DNA of 64,000 nt. It comes from JAFECT01 sp963838235. GTDB lineage: Bacteria; Pseudomonadota; Alphaproteobacteria; Caulobacterales; Caulobacteraceae. Below the pieces are notes generated by a model, which was not told where the DNA came from, ran no database searches, and was given only the letters and a program-made list of their open reading frames with translations. The stretch lies in assembly GCA_963838235.1 (NCBI GenBank), contig CAWIQJ010000005.1, positions 930,001 through 994,000 on the forward strand. The letters run 5' to 3'. A program made the translations under genes and the position numbers. Shown here piece after piece: positions 43,566-51,716 of the stretch; the stretch's first letter is position 1; each line of letters begins with the position of its first letter.

Positions 43566-45788
43566 ATGCGGTTCCTGGCGTTGGTGCTGGCGTTCGGTCT
43601 GGTGATGGGCGCGGGCGCCGCGGATGTGCGCGCCGCCTCGTCGCAGGCCTGGTATTTCTGTCAGGAAGACGGCCGCGCCGACCAGGCGGTGAGGGCCTGC
43701 AGCGGGATCATCAAGAACGCGGGCGAGACGGGGTCGAACCTGGCCTACGCCTACCTCTATCGCGGCGACGCCTATCTGGCGCAGCATCAGAACGATTTGG
43801 CCGCCGCCGACTTCCAGGCGTCGCTGAAATCAGCGCCCTTGGCGCACGCCTGGTACGGCCTGGGCATGGTCGCCAAGGCGAAAGGTGATTGGGCCAGCGC
43901 GGCGGACGCCTTCGGTAAGGCCGCGGCCAGCAGAAGCGACGACGCCGACGCTGACCATTTCAGTTCCGACTCCCTGGGTAGTTTTCGCGACCGTCCGCTG
44001 ACGGAACTGGGCTACGCGCTGTTCAAACAGGGTCAGGCGAGCCAGGCGCTCGACGCCCTGACCCGCGCGGCGGCCGCGTGTCCGAGTTGCGCGGAGCCGC
44101 CGCGCTATCAGTCCCTGGTGCTCACCGAACAGAAGCGCTTCCCCGAGGCGCAGGCCGCCGCCGATCGCGCCATTGCGCTCGATCCGCGCGCGCCGGGCGG
44201 CTTCTTCTTCCGCGGCGTGCTGCGCGCCACCATGGGCAAGTCCGATCTCGCCATCGCTGACTATACCGAGGCGCTGCGCCTCGATCCCGCGTTCGAACAG
44301 GCGCGGCAGGCGCGCACACGCGCCTATGCGCGCGGCGGCAAGGCCGAGAAGGCCGACGCGCCTCAGGCTTCCGGCGCGCCGATGACCGGCACGGCGCTGC
44401 ACGGACTGATTTCCGGAAGGACCTGGCGCGCAACGTCCGGCCTGTGGGCCGTCGACATTGAGTTCCGCGCCGACGGTTCGCTGCGCGAGCGTCTGAGCGA
44501 CCAGACCGGCGGCGGCAGGTTCAAGGTGACCTCCGACGGCGCCTGGGCGGTGTTGCGCGGGCAGGTCTGTCTCTACACCAACCGGCGCGTCTGTATGTTC
44601 GCGCGGCAGAAGGGCGCCAACCTCACGCTCAGCCGCAACGACGGGACGGTCGAATTCACCGGCGCGGTCTCTGCGCTCAAGCCACTTGCCGCCGACAACG
44701 CGTCCTCGCCGGTGAAGGAGTTTCCGCTGCGCGAAGTGCTCCTGCCGGCGGCCAAACTCGCGCCGCCGCACGGACGCACGGTGCTCTACTACATCCACGG
44801 CTTCGAGGGCCGCGCCGCGGGACACAGCCAGCTGCTCGAATATTTCCTCGAGCGCGTGCGCGGCGAACAGGGCTGGGACGTGATCGACGCGGACTATCCG
44901 CTCGACGTCGGCGCCGACGGCCAGGTGATGCGCTACGAGGCCGCCAACTACGGCTCGGCCGCCTTCGTCGCGCGCCGGATCAAGGAGCTGAAGGCGCAGG
45001 GTTACGACCGCATCATCGTGGGCGGCCAGTCCTGGGGCGGCTGGACCAGCCTGGTGCTCTCGACCGAGCCGAACCTGCCGCTGTCGGGCACGTTGTTGAT
45101 CGTGCCGGCGTGCTGCGGCTGGGTGAACACCGGCGACGCGGGCGATCCGGACCTGCAGGCCAACACCCTGCGCTTCAACCAGCTGATCGACCACGTGCGC
45201 TATCCCACCGTGGGCGTGTTCTTCCAGGGCGACCGCGGCGAGACCGGCGAACGCGGCGACGTCGCCGACCGGGTGTTGACAGCCCATCACGTGCCCGACC
45301 TGATCATCGACCATCCGCCGGGCCTGGTCGGTCACGGCGCCGGGTGGTTTCCGGCCTTCGATTACGAGTTCGGCGACTGTATCGCGGCGTTCCTCACCAC
45401 TCCGAAGGCGTCACGCTGTGCGCCGCGTCCGATCAAGACCGCGGACTTCCGCACCGTGTTCGACGTCGCGCAGCTCGGCGCGCACCGCAAGCCCGTCGCG
45501 CCCAAGGACCTGATCGGCAAACGCTACGGCCTGTGGCCCACCGGCGAGCTGCGCAGCTTCACCTCGGCGGACCAGACGCAGGTCACGTCCTACGCGCTGG
45601 GTCAAACCAATCAGGCGTCGTCGTTCCGCAAGGGCGCCTACTGCTGGCGCGGCCGCATCGCCTACCGCCAGGCGGTCTCCACCAACGAACAGTGTCTCGA
45701 TCTCTACGTCTGGTCCGATCACGAAATCCTGGCGGTGGACAAATCCACCGGCGCGGTCGTGCAGTGGTGGACCCTGCAGACGCCGTAA
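43566..45788 (+). CDS. Exported TPR plus alpha/beta-hydrolase multidomain protein
   Basis: 740 residues. Signal peptide LALVLAFGLVMGAGAADVRA; then TPR-like helical repeats (AYAYLYRGDAYLAQHQNDLA, LAHAWYGLGMVAKAKGDWAS, PGGFFFRGVLRATMGKSDLA with ALRLDPAFEQARQARTRAYA) to about 265. A beta-rich linker domain with three Cys follows (VCLYTNRRVCMFARQKGANL). Residues about 395-600 resemble an alpha/beta hydrolase: VLYYIHGFEGRAAGHSQLLE, nucleophile elbow IIVGGQSWGGWTS (GxSxG), and a candidate His in DHPPGLVGHGAGWF. The C-terminal 130 residues (GKRYGLWPTGELRSFTSADQ) are unassigned. Start ATG 43566 follows GGGAGGGG. Enzyme class and substrate cannot be assigned. Confidence 0.75.
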   Translation: MRFLALVLAFGLVMGAGAADVRAASSQAWYFCQEDGRADQAVRACSGIIKNAGETGSNLAYAYLYRGDAYLAQHQNDLAAADFQASLKSAPLAHAWYGLGMVAKAKGDWASAADAFGKAAASRSDDADADHFSSDSLGSFRDRPLTELGYALFKQGQASQALDALTRAAAACPSCAEPPRYQSLVLTEQKRFPEAQAAADRAIALDPRAPGGFFFRGVLRATMGKSDLAIADYTEALRLDPAFEQARQARTRAYARGGKAEKADAPQASGAPMTGTALHGLISGRTWRATSGLWAVDIEFRADGSLRERLSDQTGGGRFKVTSDGAWAVLRGQVCLYTNRRVCMFARQKGANLTLSRNDGTVEFTGAVSALKPLAADNASSPVKEFPLREVLLPAAKLAPPHGRTVLYYIHGFEGRAAGHSQLLEYFLERVRGEQGWDVIDADYPLDVGADGQVMRYEAANYGSAAFVARRIKELKAQGYDRIIVGGQSWGGWTSLVLSTEPNLPLSGTLLIVPACCGWVNTGDAGDPDLQANTLRFNQLIDHVRYPTVGVFFQGDRGETGERGDVADRVLTAHHVPDLIIDHPPGLVGHGAGWFPAFDYEFGDCIAAFLTTPKASRCAPRPIKTADFRTVFDVAQLGAHRKPVAPKDLIGKRYGLWPTGELRSFTSADQTQVTSYALGQTNQASSFRKGAYCWRGRIAYRQAVSTNEQCLDLYVWSDHEILAVDKSTGAVVQWWTLQTP

Positions 45789-45809
45789 GCGCGGCGACCA
45801 GGCGGACGG

Positions 45810-46700
45810 TCAGTGAGGCGGGGTGGTCCCCTTAGCCGCCGGATTGGCGCTGCTGCCCTTGGTAGGGTCGCCGGTGGAGACGTTGCTCCCTGCGCCGCCC
45901 CCGTCCTGGGTCTGGGTCGTGTTGGCGCCCTGGGAGCCTGTGCCGGTGGAGACGTTGCCGCCGCCCGTGCCGTCGTAGGCCCCCGTGCCGGAGCCGCTTC
46001 CGTCCTGCTCCCGGACCGCACCGCTGCCCTTGGTGGGGTCGCCGGTGGAAATGTTCCCACCGCCGGTGCCGTCGTATCCCGGTCCAGTGGAGACGTTACC
46101 GCCGCCCGTGCCGTCGAAGGCGCCTGCGCCGGAGCCGCCGCCGTCCTGCTCTCGGACCGCGCCGCTGCCCTTGGTAGGGTCGCCGGTGGAGATGCCGGAG
46201 CCGGTCCCGCCGCCGCCTTCGTAGCCGCCCCCGCCTGCGCCGCCGCCGCCGTCGAAGCCGGTGGAGACGCTGACACCGCCGTTGCCGCCGCCGCCATCAC
46301 TCTCCGGACCGCGCCGCTGCCTTTGGTGGGGTCGCCGGTGGAGATGCTGACACCGCCGGCGCCGTCGGCCGCGCCCGCCGCCGTCGAACCCGCCGCCCCT
46401 GCCGCCGACCGACCCGTAGAACGCCCCGCCGCCGCCGTCGAAGCCCTGCCCGGTGGACACGCCGGTGCCGCCACCTCCTTCGTACGAGCCGACCCCGCCG
46501 CCGCCTTCGTAGCCGGGGACGCCGCAGCCGGCGAAGCAGGCGACCAGGCCGCCGCCCTGCGGGTCGCCGGGCGAGGGGCTGTTGGCGTAGCCGGTGAGGG
46601 ACTTGGGAATGATCACGGCCTTGCCGCCGTCGCTGGCCACGGCCGCCGAGGCGCCGGCGGCGAGCACCGCTACGGTTGCGATCAACAGGGCCTTGCGCAT
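45810..46700 (-). CDS. Secreted Gly-rich repeat protein, with an internal out-of-frame segment
   Basis: 296 codons. Signal peptide ALLIATVAVLAAGASAAVAS; the mature chain is dominated by Gly, Ser, Thr and Asp. Repeats of STGDPTKGSGAVREQDG alternate with FDGTGGGNVSTG-type units. Between about 46380 and 46305 the open frame gives an Arg-rich segment, whereas the next frame gives another copy of the repeat (SISTGDPTKGSGAVR); the fourth DNA repeat copy is 152 bp from the third, not a multiple of three. So an insertion and a deletion bracket that stretch. No function recognised; such low-complexity chains are often surface or cell-wall associated. Confidence 0.65.
   Translation of the reverse strand: MRKALLIATVAVLAAGASAAVASDGGKAVIIPKSLTGYANSPSPGDPQGGGLVACFAGCGVPGYEGGGGVGSYEGGGGTGVSTGQGFDGGGGAFYGSVGGRGGGFDGGGRGRRRRRCQHLHRRPHQRQRRGPESDGGGGNGGVSVSTGFDGGGGAGGGGYEGGGGTGSGISTGDPTKGSGAVREQDGGGSGAGAFDGTGGGNVSTGPGYDGTGGGNISTGDPTKGSGAVREQDGSGSGTGAYDGTGGGNVSTGTGSQGANTTQTQDGGGAGSNVSTGDPTKGSSANPAAKGTTPPH
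45850..46345. repeat. Four degenerate direct repeats inside the Gly-rich gene
   Basis: A unit of about 28 bp containing CTGCCCTTGGTNGGGTCGCC recurs with anchor positions 45853, 46024, 46165 and 46317, spaced 171, 141 and 152 bp. The first two spacings keep the reading frame; the last does not. These are coding repeats (peptide STGDPTKGS), not CRISPR: spacing is irregular and spacers are themselves repetitive. Confidence 0.75.
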
Positions 46701-46768
46701 CGCCGTCTCCCGAGCCGCGAACGGTACGAGGCTACCTCCGGGCGCGGGCGACGTCCATTCGGACCGGC

Positions 46769-47446
46769 TTAGCCCGCGGCCTGGGGCTCCGGCGTCTCCG
46801 CGGCGATCTTGCGCAGCGCCTGTTCGAAGGCTTCGGCCGGCTGACCGCCCGAGATCAGGTAACGGTCGTTGATGATCACCGCGGGCACGGCGTTCACGCC
46901 GGCCATGCGCCACTTCTGTTCGTCCGCGCGGACCTCGTCGGCGTAGGCGCCGCTCTCTAGCACCTCGCGCGCCTTTTTGCCGTCGAGGCCGGCCTTTTCC
47001 GCGGCGGCGGCCAGCACCTCCGGATCGCTGATGTTCCGGCCGTCGGTGAAATAGGCGTCGAACAGGGCGTGCTTCAGCGCCGCCTGACGGCCTTCGAGGC
47101 CGGCCCAGTGCAACAGCCGGGGCGCGTCGAAGGTGCTCCAGATGCGGCGGTCCTCGCCCGTCGACATGGTGAAGCCCACCGCCGCAGCGCGGTCGCGGAT
47201 CATGGCGCGGCTCTGCGCCATCTGTTCGCGGGTCGAGCCGTACTTGCGCTGGATGTGTTCGAAGATGTCCTCGCCCTCGGGGCCCATGTTCGGGTTGAGT
47301 TCGAACGGCTGGAAATGGATGTCCGCCTTGACCTGGCCGTCCAGCTTGGCCAGCGCCTGCTCCAGCCCGCCCAGGCCCACGACGCACCAGGGACAGACCA
47401 CGTCGGAGACAAAATCGATCTTCAGAGGCTTGGTCATGGGGCGCAT
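46769..47446 (-). CDS. DsbA-family oxidoreductase, FrnE-like
   Basis: 225-residue thioredoxin-fold protein lacking a signal peptide, so cytoplasmic. IDFVSDVVCPWCVVGLGGLE carries the CPWC active site typical of FrnE/polyketide-type DsbA relatives; later landmarks are FQPFELNPNMGPEGED, the helical insert, and the cis-Pro region VNAVPAVIINDRYLISGGQ. Predicted dithiol/disulfide or isomerase role, partner unknown. ATG 47446 used; ATG 47437 is an equally plausible start. Confidence 0.87.
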   Translation of the reverse strand: MRPMTKPLKIDFVSDVVCPWCVVGLGGLEQALAKLDGQVKADIHFQPFELNPNMGPEGEDIFEHIQRKYGSTREQMAQSRAMIRDRAAAVGFTMSTGEDRRIWSTFDAPRLLHWAGLEGRQAALKHALFDAYFTDGRNISDPEVLAAAAEKAGLDGKKAREVLESGAYADEVRADEQKWRMAGVNAVPAVIINDRYLISGGQPAEAFEQALRKIAAETPEPQAAG

Positions 47447-47548
47447 GTGGTCGCGGCGATCGCGCCGGTCAAGCGGCGAGGGCGGCGGGAAGCGCTTGTG
47501 CGGCTGCGCCGGGGCGCATAATTCTTGGGCAACCCAGGGACCCGCCTC

Positions 47549-48124
47549 ATGATCATCGGCCTCGTTCTTCTCGCTATCATTGTCGTCGTCGGCCTCATGG
47601 CGATGGGCGGCTACAACCGTCTGGTCGCGCTGAACCAGGCGTCAAACCAGTCCTTCGCCGACATCGACGTGCAACTGAAACAGCGCCAGGACCTGATCCC
47701 CAACCTGGTGGAAACGGTGAAGGGCTACGCCGCCCACGAGAGCGGCACGCTGGAAGCCGTCACCGCCGCGCGCGCCGCCGCCACCAGCGCGACCACGGTC
47801 GACCAGAAGGTACAGGCGGAGTCGGCGCTGACCGGCGCCCTGCGCCAACTGCTCGCGGTGTCGGAGGCCTATCCGGACCTGAAGGCGAACCAGAATTTCC
47901 TGCAGTTGCAGGGCGAGCTCGGCGACATCGAGAACAAGCTCGCGGCCTCGCGGCGGTTCTTCAACAATTCGATCAGCGAGTTCAACGCGGCGCGCCGGCA
48001 GTTTCCCACCGTGTTGTTTGCGGGCGCGTTCGGCTTCGCCCAGGACCGGGCTTTCTTCGACGTCGGCGCCGACGACCGCGCGTCGATGACCGCGGCCCCG
48101 CCGCAGGTGAAGTTCGGGACCTGA
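47549..48124 (+). CDS. lemA: LemA family protein
   Basis: 191 residues: an N-terminal membrane anchor (IIGLVLLAIIVVVGLMAMGG) followed by a long helical coiled region (YNRLVALNQASNQSFADIDV, QLKQRQDLIPNLVETVKGYA) with the conserved NKLAASRRFFNNSISEFNAA and PTVLFAGAFGF. Function of LemA is unclear; it is commonly paired with membrane M48 peptidases, as here 6 bp downstream. ATG 47549 places the anchor at the N-terminus. Confidence 0.92.
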   Translation: MIIGLVLLAIIVVVGLMAMGGYNRLVALNQASNQSFADIDVQLKQRQDLIPNLVETVKGYAAHESGTLEAVTAARAAATSATTVDQKVQAESALTGALRQLLAVSEAYPDLKANQNFLQLQGELGDIENKLAASRRFFNNSISEFNAARRQFPTVLFAGAFGFAQDRAFFDVGADDRASMTAAPPQVKFGT

Positions 48125-48130
48125 TCGGAC

Positions 48131-49207
48131 GTGCAGGCCGTCGGCCTTAAGACCTACATCTGGAACAACAATTTCCGCTCGCTGCTGCTGCTGGCGGGGT
48201 TTCCGGTGCTGTTGGTCGCGCTGCTGTGGGGCGTGCAGCTCGGACTGATGGGCATGGGCTATCTGCCGCACACGGGCGTGATCGCCGAGGATGAGGCGAC
48301 CTCGACGCGCTGGCTGATCGAAAGCGCGCCGCTGGCCATCGTGGCGTCCGGCGCCTGGTACCTGATCGCCTTCTTCGGCTACCAGTCGATCATCGACCTG
48401 ACCACCGGCGCACATCGCGTCACCCGCACCGAGGCGCCGGAGCTGCGGAACCTGCTCGAGAACCTCTGCATCTCACGCGGCCTGACCATGCCGGACCTGC
48501 GCATCGCCGAGACCGAGTCCCTGAACGCCTGGTCCAGCGGCCTGTCGGACAAGCGCGCGGTGGTGACCGTCACTCGCGGCCTGCTGGAAAACCTGAACCA
48601 CGACGAGCTCGAAGCGGTGCTGGCGCACGAGCTGACCCACCTGATCAATCGCGACAGCCGCCTGATGGTGATTGCGGCGATCTTTGCCGGCGTCATCACC
48701 CTGATCGCCGAGATATTCGCGCGCGTACTGTTCTATTCGGGCGGCCGTGGCGGCCGCAGCTCGTCACGCGACAGCGGCAAGGGCGCAGGGATGCTGATCC
48801 TGATCGGCCTCGCCATCGCCGCGTTCGGCTATGTGATGGCCATCGTGATCCGCTTCGCCATCTCGCGCCGGCGCGAGTTCATGGCCGACGCCGGCTCGGT
48901 GGAGTTGGCCAAGAATCCCGACGCGATGATTTCGGCGCTGCAGAAGATCTCGGGCCACTCAGGCATCTACGCCCCCAACGATATCCAGGCCCTGTTCATC
49001 GACAACCACGAGGAAGGCTTCGCGGGTTTGTTCGACACCCACCCGCCGATCGACCAGCGCATCGCGGCGTTGATAAAGTACGCGCATGGGCATGTGGAGG
49101 AGGCGGTTGCTGCGCCCGCGTCGCCAGCCACCGCGACTGCTGCAGTGCCGACGACGCCTGCCGAGCCCGTGAACACATCGGTTCCAGTAAGTGGTCCCGA
49201 GGCCTAG
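48131..49207 (+). CDS. M48-family membrane metalloprotease (HtpX-like)
   Basis: 358-residue zinc metallopeptidase with two N-terminal membrane segments (LLLLAGFPVLLVALLWGVQL, IVASGAWYLIAFFGY) and further ones after the active site. Catalytic HELTH in LEAVLAHELTHLINRDSRL; the third ligand Glu lies in RRREFMADAGSVELAKNPDA. A Thr/Pro/Ala-rich C-terminal tail ends the protein. GTG 48131. With LemA it forms a typical two-gene quality-control unit at the inner membrane. Confidence 0.92.
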   Translation: MQAVGLKTYIWNNNFRSLLLLAGFPVLLVALLWGVQLGLMGMGYLPHTGVIAEDEATSTRWLIESAPLAIVASGAWYLIAFFGYQSIIDLTTGAHRVTRTEAPELRNLLENLCISRGLTMPDLRIAETESLNAWSSGLSDKRAVVTVTRGLLENLNHDELEAVLAHELTHLINRDSRLMVIAAIFAGVITLIAEIFARVLFYSGGRGGRSSSRDSGKGAGMLILIGLAIAAFGYVMAIVIRFAISRRREFMADAGSVELAKNPDAMISALQKISGHSGIYAPNDIQALFIDNHEEGFAGLFDTHPPIDQRIAALIKYAHGHVEEAVAAPASPATATAAVPTTPAEPVNTSVPVSGPEA

Positions 49208-49225
49208 ACCCGACGTGTCAACGTC

Positions 49226-49357
49226 GCGCTTGCTGGGTCCTCGATGACGCGGAGCTCACGCTCCACGTCCTCAAGGTTGACGCGCAACAATAAAGATATC
49301 GTCATCCTTGATGGTGCGCGGCGCTCAGCCGCGCGGCGTCGAGGACCCAGCAAGCGC
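49226..49357. repeat. 132-bp imperfect palindromic element
   Basis: A perfect 19-bp inverted repeat (49226-49244 with 49339-49357) closes a longer imperfect palindrome: the arms run about 57 nt each, with a second well-matched block CTCAAGGTTGACG near 49270-49282 against CGTCATCCTTGATGG near 49301-49315, and an AT-rich loop of about 18 nt. An internal GCGCGGC/GCCGCGC hairpin lies in the right arm. It fills the gap between convergent M48 and bpt genes, the usual location of dispersed palindromic repeats; it could also terminate both transcripts. Confidence 0.75.
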
Positions 49358-49379
49358 CGTCATTAAAACGGGCGCTGCC

Positions 49380-50117
49380 CTAATCCTCCAGTGCCGTCCA
49401 ACCGCCGGGCTTCAGCACTTCCAGCGGACGGAAGCGCGCCTTGTAAGCCATCTTGATGCTGCCGTTCACCCAGTAGCCGAGATAGACGTACGGCAGTCGC
49501 GCGCTTTCGGCCTGCAACACGTGATCCAAAATCACGAACGAGCCGAGGCTGTCCTTGGTCAGGGACGGATCGTAGAAGCTGTAGACTAGCGACAGCCCGT
49601 CGCCGAGCATGTCGACCAAGGCACACGCGATCAGGTCGCCCGGGCCGCGGTCGGTGGACGGCGCGCGGTACTCGATGATGTGCGTGCGCACCGCGGTGTC
49701 TTCAACCATGGCCACATAGTCAGGCCAGGTCATGTCGCTCATGCCGCCTTCGGCGTGGCGCGCCAGCAGATAGCAGCGGAGCAGGTCGAACTGCTCCATG
49801 GTCGCTTCCGCCTCGACGATGTGGCGGGTCAGGTGGGCGTTGCGTTCGAGCACGCGCCGTTCGGACTTGGAGAAGTCGTAGCGAGCGACCGGGATGCGCG
49901 CCGAGATACAGGCGTCGCACGCCTCGCAGGCGGGCCGGTAGGCGATATTCTGGGAGCGGCGGAAGCCGACCTGGGTCAGGGCGTCGTTCACCTGCGGCCC
50001 TTCGCTCAGCGGCAGGTGGGCGAAGACCTTGCGTTCTTCACGGTCAGGCAGGTACGGGCAGGGCGAGGGCGCCGTGAGGAAAAATCGCAGTTGGCGGGTG
50101 GAGAAATGCTGGGTCAC
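49380..50117 (-). CDS. bpt: Aspartate/glutamate leucyltransferase (Bpt, arginyltransferase family)
   Basis: 245 residues. Transfers Leu from charged tRNA to N-terminal Asp/Glu of proteins, marking them for ClpAP/ClpS degradation (N-degron pathway). Motifs: LTAPSPCPYLPDREERKVFA, GFRRSQNIAYRPACEACDAC, ISARIPVARYDFSKSERRVL, SLVYSFYDPSLTKDSLGSF, and YVYLGYWVNGSIKMAYKARF. No partner gene adjacent. Confidence 0.94.
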   Translation of the reverse strand: MTQHFSTRQLRFFLTAPSPCPYLPDREERKVFAHLPLSEGPQVNDALTQVGFRRSQNIAYRPACEACDACISARIPVARYDFSKSERRVLERNAHLTRHIVEAEATMEQFDLLRCYLLARHAEGGMSDMTWPDYVAMVEDTAVRTHIIEYRAPSTDRGPGDLIACALVDMLGDGLSLVYSFYDPSLTKDSLGSFVILDHVLQAESARLPYVYLGYWVNGSIKMAYKARFRPLEVLKPGGWTALED

Positions 50118-50206
50118 AGGCCGCGCCGTCCAAACTCCTGACCGGGATTAGGACCCATCCGTTAGCCCCCTGCAAGCCTGTTCGCGTCGAACGATCGGCG
50201 TTATCC

Positions 50207-51106
50207 CTAAAGGCTCGAATCCGTCGGCATCACCGGCGCTTCGCGCAACAGTACAATAGCGATGCGACGGTTTCCCGGCAGGGTCGGGTCGTCCGGATAG
50301 AGCGGCTCGGAGTGGGCCTTGCCGGACACCTGGTAGACCCGGTCCGGATCGACGCCGGAGGCCTGCAGGATCTGACGCGCCGCGTCCGCGCGGGCGGCCG
50401 ACAGCGGCCAGTCACCGTCGCTGCGCTGGCCGGGCGTCGCCGAGGTATGGCCGGTGATGGTGACGCGGTTGGGCAGCTTGTTGACCACGCTGGCCACCGC
50501 GCGCAGCAACAGCTTGGCCCGGTCGTTGGGCTTGGCCGAGTTGGTGTCGAACATCGAGCGGCCTTCCTGGTCCACCAGCTGGATGCGCAGGCCCTCGGGC
50601 GTCTGGTCGATGATGATCTGTTTCGAGAGCTCGGCGAGCTCGGGCATGTCCTGCATGGCCTGGCGCAGCGACTGGGCCGCGCTCTCGAAGGCGGCGTCCT
50701 CGGCCTTGGCCTTCGCCTGGTCGGCCTTGCTGTCCTGCTGCGAGGTGAGGTTGTTGGACTTGTTGGACTGGCCCGCGTCCTGGGTCTGGGGCGCCTGGGG
50801 GTTCAGCTGCTGCATGACCGAGGTCGAGCCCTCGCTCTTGGAGCCATTGTCGCCGAGCGACGTGCCGCCCAGGATGCCGCCGGAGCCGGAGGTCGTCTCG
50901 CTGACGCTGGCCGGCGCGAAATAGTCGGCGATGCCGCGCTTCTGTTCGGGACTGGTGGTGTTGATCAGCCACATGAGCAGGAAGAAGGCCATCATCGCGG
51001 TCACGAAGTCGGCGTAGGCGACCTTCCAAGCGCCGCCGTGGTGGGCGCCGCCGGTGACCTTTTTCACCTTCTTGATGACGATGGTCAGGTCGTTGTTCAG
51101 CGACAT
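50207..51106 (-). CDS. motB: Flagellar motor protein MotB
   Basis: 299-residue stator subunit. The N-terminal KVAYADFVTAMMAFFLLMWL contains the membrane helix with the proton-binding Asp; the plug-like IADYFAPASVSE follows, then an unusually long Ser/Gln/Gly-rich linker (about 60-150), and an OmpA-like peptidoglycan-binding domain (NRVTITGHTSATPGQRSDG, SAARADAARQILQASGVDPD, LPGNRRIAIVLLRE). ATG 51106 starts SLNNDLTIVIKKV. motA is not adjacent, as in Caulobacter where motA and motB are unlinked. Confidence 0.93.
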   Translation of the reverse strand: MSLNNDLTIVIKKVKKVTGGAHHGGAWKVAYADFVTAMMAFFLLMWLINTTSPEQKRGIADYFAPASVSETTSGSGGILGGTSLGDNGSKSEGSTSVMQQLNPQAPQTQDAGQSNKSNNLTSQQDSKADQAKAKAEDAAFESAAQSLRQAMQDMPELAELSKQIIIDQTPEGLRIQLVDQEGRSMFDTNSAKPNDRAKLLLRAVASVVNKLPNRVTITGHTSATPGQRSDGDWPLSAARADAARQILQASGVDPDRVYQVSGKAHSEPLYPDDPTLPGNRRIAIVLLREAPVMPTDSSL

Positions 51107-51226
51107 GAAAGGGCGGTTCTCCAGCCGAGCTCCGGACCTTGGCCCGTTAGCGTTAAGATCGGGTTGCGGGGCGGGTTGCAGGAATCCGGGGAATTGCCCT
51201 AGGTCAGCGGGCCTGAAAGGGATTCC

Positions 51227-51700
51227 GTGGACGCCGACCCGACCCTGCCCTACCGCGCCGCGCTTTCCGCCTTCGCCACCGGGGTGACCGTGATCGTGGC
51301 CGAGGATGAGACCGGGCCGGTCGGCCTGACCGTGAACTCCCTGGCCTCGGTGTCGCTGGAGCCGCCCCTGGTGCTCTGGTGCCTGGGGGACCAGTGCGAC
51401 CGCCGCGCCCTGTTCAGCTCTGCGGACCGCTTCACGATCAATGTCTTGGCGGCGGAAGATATGGCGCTGTGCGAGCGGTTCGCCTGGGGCGACGCGCGGC
51501 TGGAGCCGGAAGAGACGCGGCTGGCGCCGTCGGGGGCTGCGGGCCTGAAGGGCGCCCTGACCATCCTCGACTGCGTGAGCCAGACCAAGATCGGCCTGGG
51601 CGACCACATGGTGATCGTGGGCCGGGTGCTGGATTTCGAGACGCGGCCCGGCGACGGCCTGTTGTTTTTCCGGGGCGGCTACGGCCGGGCCTCGACCTGA
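51227..51700 (+). CDS. Flavin reductase family protein
   Basis: 157-residue FMN-binding split-barrel protein (HpaC/DIM6 type). FATGVTVIVAEDETGPVGLT, VNSLASVSLEPPLVLWCLGD, RFTINVLAAEDMALCERFAW and GDHMVIVGRVLDFE are the family blocks. Probably NAD(P)H:flavin oxidoreductase supplying reduced flavin to an unlinked monooxygenase, or a flavin-dependent enzyme itself. GTG 51227 is the start. It is followed 16 bp later by a dehydrogenase gene. Confidence 0.87.
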   Translation: MDADPTLPYRAALSAFATGVTVIVAEDETGPVGLTVNSLASVSLEPPLVLWCLGDQCDRRALFSSADRFTINVLAAEDMALCERFAWGDARLEPEETRLAPSGAAGLKGALTILDCVSQTKIGLGDHMVIVGRVLDFETRPGDGLLFFRGGYGRAST

Positions 51701-51716
51701 TGAGGAGTGCTTGCGG

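Noticed and set aside
45850..46345. Regularly spaced repeats considered as a CRISPR array
   Set aside because: Spacings differ (171, 141, 152 bp), spacers are repetitive and coding, and no cas gene is present.
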